In this document: positions 1 to 5,534 of the stretch, piece after piece
Numbering within the stretch: the stretch's first letter is position 1
Layout of the letters: each line of letters starts with the position of its first letter
Source of the DNA: an uncultured Oscillospiraceae bacterium
Lineage (GTDB): Bacteria > Bacillota_A > Clostridia > Oscillospirales > Oscillospiraceae
Direction: 5' to 3'
Length of the DNA stretch: 32,799 nt
Assembly (NCBI GenBank): GCA_900757695.1
Contig: CAAEOU010000040.1
Coordinates: forward strand, 1 to 32,799
Translations under genes and position numbers: made by a program
The notes under the pieces: model-generated
The model's database searches: none
What the model saw: the letters and a program-made list of their open reading frames with translations, nothing else
What the model was told of the DNA's origin: nothing

Positions 1-54
1 GAACCTGTGCACAGCGTGAAATACGTGGACTATCTGGACAAAAAGCGTATTTAA
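1..54 (+). CDS. 3' end of an unidentified gene
   Basis: The first base begins an open frame that ends in TAA at 52-54 and encodes 17 residues (EPVHSVKYVDYLDKKRI). The rest of the gene lies outside the window, so the product cannot be named. It probably belongs to the host chromosome beside the island: its stop lies 38 bases before the candidate left attachment core at 92-103, and no terminator is seen between them. It could instead be part of another element. Confidence 0.45.
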   Translation, partial: EPVHSVKYVDYLDKKRI

Positions 55-91
55 AGTACATTTTATAACCCTAAATCAAAGCCCAAGACTT

Positions 92-103
92 GAGTGGGAA
101 TAA
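92..103 (+). repeat. Candidate attL core (12-bp direct repeat)
   Basis: GAGTGGGAATAA occurs here and again at 15123-15134 in the same orientation, just outside everything that looks like mobile-element cargo. A 12-base match between two end regions of about 300 bases each is unlikely by chance, though not excluded. The bases on either side do not extend the match. Confidence 0.4.
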
Positions 104-279
104 GCAAAAAGTGGATATGAGGGCCCGCAAAGGCGCATAAACACTGGGTTTTTGATTTTCAAATTCCCCATTTGATAGCAGATTGATAGCACTCGTCAAA
201 TCCCGATTTATTGAGTTTGAAAAGAAAAATCGGGTGGCTTGCGAGTAGCCTAAAAATCCTCATCTTTTTATTCATAAGT

Positions 280-322
280 AAAAGGTCTAACTGATTTTTG
301 TTGATCAGTTAGACCTTTTTTA
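280..322. terminator. Bidirectional intrinsic terminator
   Basis: A perfect 16-bp stem (280-295 pairing with 304-319) encloses an 8-base loop. A T-run follows on the plus strand and an A-run precedes it, so it can act in both directions. It lies downstream of the minus-strand repressor gene (397-885) and probably ends that transcript; it would also insulate the island from plus-strand transcription. Confidence 0.8.
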
Positions 323-396
323 TTTTGCTCTCATTTATCTGAATTATCTGTTTTTGTGCAACAAATGACCTTTCCCGTGGCCTACAAGTGAGAGGG

Positions 397-885
397 TTAG
401 ATCAGACCCTCCGGCGGCATCTTGGCGCGGACTTGGCTGCTGTCGTACTCCGGGTAATGGTAACGCCAGCGGTCGTACTCCTCCTGAGAGATCTCTCCGG
501 CCTCCAACTTGGCGGCCTGTTCCCGCCAGGTCCAGAGCATCTCGTGCAGTCGGGCGGCATCCTTGTTTTTGCGAAAATCTACCTGCAAGGCAAGCTCACC
601 GTCCTGCTCTGTGACTTTCAGCCCGTAGTTGTCCTCCAGGGTAAACAAGGTGTGCATCAGCCCTACATAGGAGTCTATGTCCGGGACAGAGAGCGCATGG
701 GGCGAGACATCCAGCACTTCAGCCAGGGCAGCGGTCAGGTCTGCCTTTGGGGTTCTTGATCCTGTTTCGTACTGTGCAAGGCGTACATCAGCAGACTTCT
801 CCGGGAAGCCCAGTGACATGCCAAGATATTTTTGTGTCATCCCCCGCAGGAGACGGAAAAAGTGGATTCGTTCGCCAATCGCCAT
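397..885 (-). CDS. XRE-family HTH transcriptional regulator (element repressor)
   Basis: This 162-residue protein has an N-terminal helix-turn-helix of the Cro/CI (XRE) type. Residues about 5-65 hold the pattern MAIGERIHFFRLLRGMTQ, then RLAQYETGSRTPKADL and a following helix. The C-terminal 95 residues are charged and helical, with no metalloprotease or S24 motif, so this is not an obvious self-cleaving repressor. It is transcribed away from the excisionase/integrase genes, the usual arrangement for the maintenance repressor of an integrative element. The start at 885 follows a GGAG-type site. A consensus-like promoter (TTGACA at 944-949, TATGTT on the minus strand at 921-926, 17-bp spacer) serves it. 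The inverted repeat at 931-965 overlaps that promoter, which suggests autoregulation. Family assignment is firm; the target is inferred. Confidence 0.8.
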   Translation of the reverse strand: MAIGERIHFFRLLRGMTQKYLGMSLGFPEKSADVRLAQYETGSRTPKADLTAALAEVLDVSPHALSVPDIDSYVGLMHTLFTLEDNYGLKVTEQDGELALQVDFRKNKDAARLHEMLWTWREQAAKLEAGEISQEEYDRWRYHYPEYDSSQVRAKMPPEGLI

Positions 886-920
886 ATCATCAACTCCAGT
901 CTATGATTGTCCTTATTTGA

Positions 921-949
921 AACATAGCATATTTGCTTAGTTTTGTCAA
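921..949 (-). promoter_or_regulatory. Promoter of the XRE repressor gene
   Basis: On the minus strand a perfect -35 TTGACA (plus coordinates 944-949) is followed after 17 bp by TATGTT (921-926). The repressor ATG is 36 bases further on. One arm of the inverted repeat at 931-940 lies in the spacer. Confidence 0.6.
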
Positions 950-965
950 GATAATCTAAGCAAAT
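931..965. promoter_or_regulatory. Inverted-repeat operator 1 (repressor-side promoter)
   Basis: ATTTGCTTAG at 931-940 and its exact complement CTAAGCAAAT at 956-965 are separated by 15 bp. They bracket the -35 box of the leftward repressor promoter. The likely ligand is the adjacent XRE protein; this is inferred from position. Confidence 0.55.
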
Positions 966-993
966 TTATTTAATAATATTTCTTTCAAAACAC

Positions 994-1022
994 TTGAACT
1001 AAACTTATATGTATAGTATTAT
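994..1022 (+). promoter_or_regulatory. Promoter of the excisionase-integrase operon
   Basis: TTGAAC (994-999) and TATTAT (1017-1022) are 17 bp apart and point towards the excisionase and integrase genes. The first arm of the second inverted repeat (999-1008) covers the -35/spacer junction. Confidence 0.55.
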
Positions 1023-1047
1023 AAAAACACTAAGCTAATAAGTTTAG
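999..1047. promoter_or_regulatory. Inverted-repeat operator 2 (integrase-side promoter)
   Basis: CTAAACTTAT (999-1008) and ATAAGTTTAG (1038-1047) are exact complements, 29 bp apart. They flank the -10 and likely start point of the rightward promoter. The half-site resembles operator 1 only through a short CTAA/TTAG core, so binding by the same repressor is plausible but unproven. Confidence 0.45.
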
Positions 1048-1129
1048 ATAATATAGAGAATCAAATGGACCATCAGATTTTTGGTTGCGAAACCGAGAAA
1101 AAGTGGCAGTAGAGAGTAAGGAGGTCTTT

Positions 1130-1276
1130 ATGAAAAACAAAATTAGCAGGCAGCTACCAAAAACAAAGAAAGGAAGGTATTTACTATGGCTAATCAGATT
1201 TTTATGCGTGTCAACGAAGTGGCGGAGGAGTTGGGGATCTCCATCCCCTTTGCCTATAGGATCATTCGACAGATGA
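1130..1276 (+). CDS. Possible 48-residue leader ORF overlapping the excisionase gene
   Basis: ATG at 1130 is preceded by one of the best ribosome binding sites in the element (TAAGGAGG, 1117-1124). The frame encodes a very basic peptide (starting MKNKISRQLPKTKKGRY) and runs out of frame into the next gene until 1276. Its C-terminal half is a frame shadow of the excisionase gene, so only the first 18 or so codons are independent. It may be a leader that couples translation to the downstream gene, or the site may be accidental. Confidence 0.3.
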   Translation: MKNKISRQLPKTKKGRYLLWLIRFLCVSTKWRRSWGSPSPLPIGSFDR

Positions 1277-1389
1277 ATGAGGAACTGGCTAAAACCGGCT
1301 GCATCACCATTGCCGGGCGAATTGACCGAAAGTTTTTCCACGAGAAATTCTATGGTACAAGATCTGAGACAGAAAGGAAGGAGAAATAA
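1186..1389 (+). CDS. xis: Excisionase-like small HTH DNA-binding protein
   Basis: This 67-residue protein has the winged-helix/MerR-like pattern of element excisionases: MRVNEVAEELGISIPFAYRI forms the helix-turn-helix (about residues 7-27), followed by a short basic stretch. Proteins like this bend DNA at attachment sites and turn the integrase towards excision. The AAGGAAGG site is 8 bases before the ATG. The stop is 2 bases before the integrase ATG, so the two are co-expressed. The name excisionase rests on size, fold and position; a small regulator is the alternative. Confidence 0.65.
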   Translation: MANQIFMRVNEVAEELGISIPFAYRIIRQMNEELAKTGCITIAGRIDRKFFHEKFYGTRSETERKEK

Positions 1390-1391
1390 TT

Positions 1392-2474
1392 ATGGCAGCG
1401 TTCAAAAATAAGGACAATGGCACCTGGTATGTTCAATTTCGCTACACCGATTGGAAGGGTGAACGCCAGCAGAAGCTCAAGCGCGGCTTTGCCACCAAGC
1501 GAGAAGCGTTGGAATGGGAACGGGAGTTCCTGATGGAAAAACAGGCTGATGTGAACATGACCTTTGAGAGCTTCGTTGCTCTCTACGAGAAGGACATTAA
1601 ACCCAAGCTGAAACTCAATACCTGGCTTACCAAGGAGAGTATCATCAAGAAAAAGATCCTCCCCTATTTTGCAAATCGAAAACTCTCTGAGATCACGGCA
1701 AAGGACATTATCCGTTGGCAAAATGAAATCCGGGAGTTGAGGGACTGCCATGGTAAACCACTGTCTAAAACCTACCTGAAGACAGTTCACAATCAACTTA
1801 GTGCCATTTTCAACCATGCTGCACGATTTTACGGTCTGAATATCAACCCAGCCCGGCAGGCAGGAAACATGGGAGCGGAGGAACGAAAGGAGATGCTGTT
1901 CTGGACCCGGGAGGAGTACACCCGCTTTTCTGAGGCCATGATGGACAAGCCGTTGTCCTTCTACGCCTTTGAGGTATTGTACTGGTGCGGTGTCCGTGAG
2001 GGAGAGCTGCTGGCCCTGACCCCAGCAGATTTTGACTTTGAAAAGCGCACCGTCACCGTCAATAAGTCTTACCAGCGGCTCAATAAGCAGGATGTGATCA
2101 CTACGCCTAAAACACCCAAGAGTAACCGCGTGATCCAGATGCCGCAGTTCCTCTGTGATGAACTCCAGGACTACCTCAAGCAGCTCTATGGAGTGGAGCC
2201 GGACAGCCGGATGTTCCCCATCAGCAAAAGCTATCTCCACCGAGAAATGGACCGTGGCTGCAAGCAAACGGGGGTGAAAAGGATTCGCATACACGATTTG
2301 AGACATAGCCACATCAGTTTGTTGATCGACATGGGCTTCACTGCCCTGGCTATTGCAGAGCGTGTAGGGCATGAGAGTATCGACATCACCTACCGATACG
2401 CCCATCTATTCCCCACCCGACAGGTGGAGATGGCTGACAAGTTGGATTCACTGAAAAATGAGAAGGGGGTGTAA
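1392..2474 (+). CDS. int: Tyrosine recombinase / integrase
   Basis: This 360-residue phage-type integrase catalyses site-specific strand exchange for insertion and excision. Residues about 1-50 form the AP2-like arm-binding domain (MAAFKNKDNGTWYVQFRYTD). Residues about 55-150 are the SAM-like core-binding domain. The catalytic domain follows, with visible residues Arg202 (CGVREGELL), His301 and Arg304 (HDLRHSH), His327 (VGHES) and nucleophile Tyr336 (YRYAHL). The set is complete, so the enzyme looks active. An AAGGAG site precedes the ATG. It is the second gene of a tight operon with the excisionase, a ribbon-helix-helix protein and an AAA ATPase. Full-length relatives are common on Clostridia integrative elements. 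Confidence 0.93.
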   Translation: MAAFKNKDNGTWYVQFRYTDWKGERQQKLKRGFATKREALEWEREFLMEKQADVNMTFESFVALYEKDIKPKLKLNTWLTKESIIKKKILPYFANRKLSEITAKDIIRWQNEIRELRDCHGKPLSKTYLKTVHNQLSAIFNHAARFYGLNINPARQAGNMGAEERKEMLFWTREEYTRFSEAMMDKPLSFYAFEVLYWCGVREGELLALTPADFDFEKRTVTVNKSYQRLNKQDVITTPKTPKSNRVIQMPQFLCDELQDYLKQLYGVEPDSRMFPISKSYLHREMDRGCKQTGVKRIRIHDLRHSHISLLIDMGFTALAIAERVGHESIDITYRYAHLFPTRQVEMADKLDSLKNEKGV

Positions 2475-2478
2475 GAAG

Positions 2479-2814
2479 ATGTCCAAGAAGAACTATGACA
2501 ACCACAACCGCTGGAGAAACAAGACGGTGGCTTTCCGAGTGTCAGCGGAAGAAGATCTCCAACTGGAAACCCTGGTGAAACTCACCGGCCTGACCAAGCA
2601 GGATTACATTATCCGGCGGCTATTGGAGCGAGATGTGGTGGTGCAGGGCAACCCAAAGGTTTACAAAGCCCTGCGGGATCAGTTGTCTGCCGTGCTGGAC
2701 GAGCTGCGCCGGATCGAAGCCGGGCAAAGCGTGAACGACGAGCTGCTGGACACGATCCGAATGATTACAACCATTATGAACGGGATGCAGGAGGAATTCG
2801 CCTATGACCGATGA
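2479..2814 (+). CDS. MobC-like ribbon-helix-helix protein
   Basis: This 111-residue protein starts at the ATG at 2479 (AGAAGGGGG about 9 bases upstream); an in-frame ATG at 2458 inside the integrase gene is less likely. The N-terminal part has the ribbon-helix-helix pattern of relaxosome accessory proteins: NKTVAFRVSAEED forms the strand, and QLETLVKLTGLTKQDYIIRR forms the two helices (residues about 14-50). A helical C-terminal half follows. MobC-type proteins bind an origin of transfer and help the relaxase melt it. No relaxase gene is in the window, so it may instead regulate the operon or aid replication. It overlaps the next gene by 11 bases. Confidence 0.6.
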   Translation: MSKKNYDNHNRWRNKTVAFRVSAEEDLQLETLVKLTGLTKQDYIIRRLLERDVVVQGNPKVYKALRDQLSAVLDELRRIEAGQSVNDELLDTIRMITTIMNGMQEEFAYDR

Positions 2815-3994
2815 GAAAAAGAAAATGACCGCCCAGGGTTCATCTGTTGGCGCAGATGATGGGCAGTCAATCTCTCAAATCACTGAAAATAGTATACCCA
2901 CTTCCGGGCAAAAAAGCAACGATGAAATTGTAAACTCCCAGGAAAGTCTGGAAGAAATGTACCGCAAGATGCAGCGTATGACAGACCCCCGATACCTGCA
3001 TACACTCACGATGACAGAGCTGTTCCAAACCACCTATAAGAGTAGGCCACCAGTGGTGGAAGGTCTGCTTTACGCAGGGGCATATATCCTTGCCGGCGCA
3101 CCCAAAATCGGCAAGTCCTTCCTGGTGGCTCAGATCGCCTACCATGTCAGCATCGGGCAGGATTTGTGGGGATATAAAGTCCATCAGGGGACGGTGCTTT
3201 ACCTTGCGCTGGAAGATGATTTTCAGCGTATCCAGAGCCGGATGTTTATGATGTACGGTGTGAACGATACCCCCAACCTCCACTTCGCCACCGCCGCCGG
3301 AAAGATTGGGAATGGGTTGGATGAACAGCTGAAGAATTTCGTGCAGGAGCACCCGGACACCAATCTCATCATCATTGATACTATGCAGAAAATCCGTGAG
3401 GTAGGCGGCGAAGCGTACAGTTATGCCAGCGACTATGAGATCATCGGCAGAATCAAGCAGTTTGCTGATCAGCACGGGATCTGTGTTCTGACCGTCCACC
3501 ATACCCGGAAGCAGCAGGCAGACGATTCCTTTGAGACGATTTCCGGCACCACCGGGCTGCTGGGCTGTGCAGATGGTTCGCTGCTGATGCAGAAGAAAAA
3601 GCGCACGGAACTGGACGCCACCATTAAGGTGGTGGGACGAGATCAGCCGGATCAGATCCTCTACTTGAAGAAGGACCCGCAGACCCAGATTTGGAATCTG
3701 GAACGCATGGAAAACGAGCTGTATAAAGAACCGCCGGACCCAGTGCTGGATGCAGTTGCAAAGTTGGTTTCCGCCGAGTGCCGGGAGTGGATTGGCTCTC
3801 CATCCGAACTGGTCGAAGCCATCCAAACGGGAATGGCCTCCAACGCCCTCACTAAGTACCTGAATGTCAAGGCAGGCAGGCTGCTGGAGGAATACCATGT
3901 TGGCTATGAAAATAAGGCCAAACATTCCGGTCGGCAAGTGAAATTGACCTATATGCTGGTAGAATCAACCGCCTGTGAAGTAACCGAAGAATAA
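2804..3994 (+). CDS. RepA-like AAA ATPase (AAA_25, hexameric helicase type)
   Basis: This 396-residue RecA-fold ATPase resembles the RepA/KaiC-like helicases of plasmids and integrative elements. The N-terminal 80 residues are polar. Walker A is AGAPKIGKS (residues 97-105). An acidic LYLALEDD follows, Walker B is LIIIDT (188-193), and the sensor segment is VLTVHHTRK. The C-terminal 100 residues have the look of a winged-helix region (LTKYLNVKAGRLLEEYHVGY). The likely job is DNA unwinding during autonomous replication or mobilisation of the excised element. A GGAGGA site lies inside the overlapping upstream gene. A 17-bp inverted repeat follows the stop codon directly. Confidence 0.8.
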   Translation: MTDEKKKMTAQGSSVGADDGQSISQITENSIPTSGQKSNDEIVNSQESLEEMYRKMQRMTDPRYLHTLTMTELFQTTYKSRPPVVEGLLYAGAYILAGAPKIGKSFLVAQIAYHVSIGQDLWGYKVHQGTVLYLALEDDFQRIQSRMFMMYGVNDTPNLHFATAAGKIGNGLDEQLKNFVQEHPDTNLIIIDTMQKIREVGGEAYSYASDYEIIGRIKQFADQHGICVLTVHHTRKQQADDSFETISGTTGLLGCADGSLLMQKKKRTELDATIKVVGRDQPDQILYLKKDPQTQIWNLERMENELYKEPPDPVLDAVAKLVSAECREWIGSPSELVEAIQTGMASNALTKYLNVKAGRLLEEYHVGYENKAKHSGRQVKLTYMLVESTACEVTEE

Positions 3995-3999
3995 GGAGC

Positions 4000-4063
4000 G
4001 CGACGATAGCGACGGTCGCGACGGTGAAAATGATACCGTCAAAAACACCGTCGCTATCGTCGC
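4000..4063. repeat. 17-bp perfect inverted repeat with CGACGGT repeats
   Basis: The 17 bases at 4000-4016 are the exact reverse complement of 4047-4063, with a 30-base spacer. The word CGACGGT occurs twice in tandem (4010-4016, 4019-4025), and its complement ACCGTCG occurs in the right arm and again at 4065-4071. The stretch sits 5 bases after the ATPase stop and before the next ribosome binding site. There is no T-run, so it is not a normal terminator. A protein-binding iteron cluster, replication origin or RNA hairpin is possible. Confidence 0.7.
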
Positions 4064-4087
4064 AACCGTCGCAGAAAGGAAATGAAT

Positions 4088-4321
4088 ATGAAAAGTGTAC
4101 AAATCCCCTATGACCTTTTTGTAGCTTTGGTGGAGTATCATCTGGCCTATGACGATGATTATGCCGAGGAAATTCATCAGGGGCTGGAGCAAAAGTTAGA
4201 TGCGCTGGTGCGGCATGAACTGTATGCAAAATATAAGACTGCACCCACCGCAGAAGAACGGGAGCAGGCCCGGCAGGCATACTTGGATAAGCGTGGAGTG
4301 TTCCCGGATTTTCGGTGGTAA
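4088..4321 (+). CDS. Small acidic conserved hypothetical protein
   Basis: This 77-residue protein begins MKSVQIPYDLFVALVEYHL, is acidic in the middle (AYDDDYAEEIHQGLEQKLDA) and ends KRGVFPDFRW. The ATG at 4088 is preferred over the one at 4082 because the GAAAGGA site at 4074-4080 then has normal spacing. Similar short proteins recur on Firmicutes integrative elements beside AAA ATPase genes, as far as I recall. There is no membrane segment or known catalytic motif. A terminator follows at 4391-4418, so it is probably the last gene of the integrase operon. Function unknown. Confidence 0.65.
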   Translation: MKSVQIPYDLFVALVEYHLAYDDDYAEEIHQGLEQKLDALVRHELYAKYKTAPTAEEREQARQAYLDKRGVFPDFRW

Positions 4322-4390
4322 GATAAGTTTCCGTTTAGACTAATTTCACCGATGAGATTAGCATAAAAGTTTTCTCTATGTTTGTAAGGA

Positions 4391-4418
4391 CAGGAGCGTG
4401 GCACGCTCCTGTTTTTTT
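4391..4418 (+). terminator. Intrinsic terminator of the integrase operon
   Basis: CAGGAGCGTG pairs with CACGCTCCTG (4391-4400 with 4402-4411; in practice an 8-bp stem with a 5-base loop), followed by seven T residues. It lies 70 bases after the small hypothetical gene and ends the plus-strand operon. Confidence 0.85.
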
Positions 4419-4834
4419 CTGGCAAAAGGAATGGCTGACGGCAGTTTGGGCAAAGAAATTCAGCTAAAAAGCATCTCGGATGAGGTGGTGTTTTGCCACC
4501 CCATTATCCCAAAGGGTGCCCCATTTTAGGGTACCCCAAAATCACCATAGGATGTCGTGTTTCACGACACCCCATGCCCAAAAAACAGAACACAGGGTGC
4601 GGAGTAAAAGAGAACGATAGGTAGGCATTTTGCCCACACATCAAGCGAGGGCTACTGTGTTTTACGGCAGCCATCAGGCAATAAGGGGGGACGATTTGTT
4701 CCTGGGCATCTGAAAGGGAACGGTGCTTTGGCGTACCCTTTGAAAGCGTTCGCAGAACGCGCAGCCACAGAATGAAATTCTGTGTTCAAGGGGCTTGGGG
4801 GCGCTGCCCTCAACAAGCAGACGACAGGAAATGT

Positions 4835-4905
4835 GAGTGTGTATTAACACTCGCATTGCTTGCCGGATTTGTGTGTGGATAGCCACACGCATTGCTTGCC
4901 AGATT
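4835..4905 (+). repeat. Doubled unit: hairpin plus CGCATTGCTTGCC
   Basis: Two units follow each other. Each has a 6-bp hairpin (GAGTGT/ACACTC at 4835-4852; GTGTGG/CCACAC at 4873-4888), and each is followed by the same 18-base sequence CGCATTGCTTGCCRGATT (4852-4869, 4888-4905) with one mismatch. The hairpin stems differ in sequence while the symmetry is kept, which points to selection on structure. Confidence 0.6.
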
Positions 4906-4978
4906 CTAAAATTAACGAAACAGACCTTGTGCCTCTGCGGAAAATCAATTGAAATTCAAGTATTGGGAGGTAACGACT

Positions 4979-5224
4979 ATGAGAAAGATTTTGTCCTGTG
5001 AGTTCAACCCGGACACAGCCTGTGTGGAACTGCGTCTGGATGACGGGACACTGCTCGCCATCGATTGCACCGCTGTGGAGAACGAGGTGGCGAACGGCAT
5101 GTATCAGCGGTCAGAACTGGACTGGTTGATCTATAACAATCCGCTGGCCTATGCTGAGCTGATTTTGAATGGTGACCCAGAACTATATCTCAAGGCCGTG
5201 ACAAAGAAAGCCCCGTTAGATTGA
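4979..5224 (+). CDS. DUF6061-like small hypothetical protein
   Basis: This 81-residue protein begins MRKILSCEFNPDTACVELRL and contains an acidic, aromatic stretch (YQRSELDWLIYNNPLAYAEL). GGGAGG at 4965-4970 fixes the start at 4979; an upstream in-frame ATG at 4949 lacks such a site. I recall this family as DUF6061, common on Clostridia mobile elements, with no known function. It lies between the hairpin-rich region and the restriction operon and is transcribed in the same direction. It probably has its own upstream promoter, but none is clear. Confidence 0.65.
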   Translation: MRKILSCEFNPDTACVELRLDDGTLLAIDCTAVENEVANGMYQRSELDWLIYNNPLAYAELILNGDPELYLKAVTKKAPLD

Positions 5225-5246
5225 CGGAAGAGAAAATAACTCGAGA

Positions 5247-5275
5247 TTGAGTTTTTCACGAAAATGTGATAAAAT
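5247..5275 (+). promoter_or_regulatory. Promoter of the restriction/nuclease operon
   Basis: TTGAGT (5247-5252) and TAAAAT (5270-5275) are separated by exactly 17 bp. They lie 35 bases before the ATG of the first gene. A small AAGCA/TGCTT hairpin lies between promoter and start and reaches close to the GGAGG site at 5299-5303. Confidence 0.6.
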
Positions 5276-5309
5276 AAATCCAAGCATTTCTTGCTTTGGA
5301 GGAACTAAA

Positions 5310-5534
5310 ATGGCGATTTGTTATGATCGGTTATTTCATTTGATGATTGATAAAAAGATAAGCAATGCACAGCTAAAAGAGCGGGCCGGTTTTAGTGCCA
5401 ATATTATCACCCGCCTAAAGCGAAACGAGTATGTTTCCATCGAAAGTGTAGAACGGATTTGCCGCGTGATGGAGTGCGGCGTGGACGATATTCTGGAGTT
5501 TGTTCCAGAGGAAAAGGAAGGAAAAGAATCATGA
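5310..5534 (+). CDS. Small XRE/Cro-type HTH regulator of the restriction operon
   Basis: This 74-residue protein is essentially one helix-turn-helix domain: KKISNAQLKERAGFSANIIT, then RLKRNEYVSIESVERICRVM (residues about 16-60). The start at 5310 follows GGAGGA, and the longer frame from 5247 has no such site. It overlaps hsdM by four bases (ATGA), so the two are translationally coupled. Small XRE proteins of this type often lead hsd operons and may delay or limit their expression; this role is inferred. It is the first gene after the promoter at 5247-5275 and would be well placed for autoregulation. Confidence 0.75.
   Translation: MAICYDRLFHLMIDKKISNAQLKERAGFSANIITRLKRNEYVSIESVERICRVMECGVDDILEFVPEEKEGKES

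Larger units (their letters stand above)
55..396. other. Non-coding left end of the island
   Basis: No supported gene. The stretch contains the candidate attachment core at 92-103, two close copies of a TTGATAGCA-type word at 171-180 and 182-191, and a strong bidirectional terminator at 280-322. A third copy of the word lies near the right end of the island at 15011-15020, inside the second core. This layout fits core sites outside and integrase arm sites inside, but no binding has been shown. Confidence 0.4.
4322..4978. other. Hairpin-rich non-coding region
   Basis: No supported gene in 657 bases. Contents in order: terminator (4391-4418); a 5-bp hairpin (4484-4500); two GGGTRCCCC words (4514-4522 and 4530-4538 region); a 7-bp hairpin TGTCGTG/CACGACA (4553-4569); GCGTTC/GAACGC (4746-4760); an 8-bp hairpin CACAGAAT/ATTCTGTG (4766-4784); and a doubled hairpin-plus-repeat unit at 4835-4905. 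The density of symmetric elements suggests an origin of transfer, a replication origin or a structured RNA. Confidence 0.5.

Noticed and set aside
1350..2405. Long minus-strand frame opposite the integrase gene
   Set aside because: It is a shadow of a gene with complete catalytic residues on the plus strand, and its own protein resembles no family.
5459..5530. Upstream TTG extension of hsdM
   Set aside because: It would overlap the XRE regulator by 76 bases; the ATG at 5531 has a good ribosome binding site and four-base coupling.
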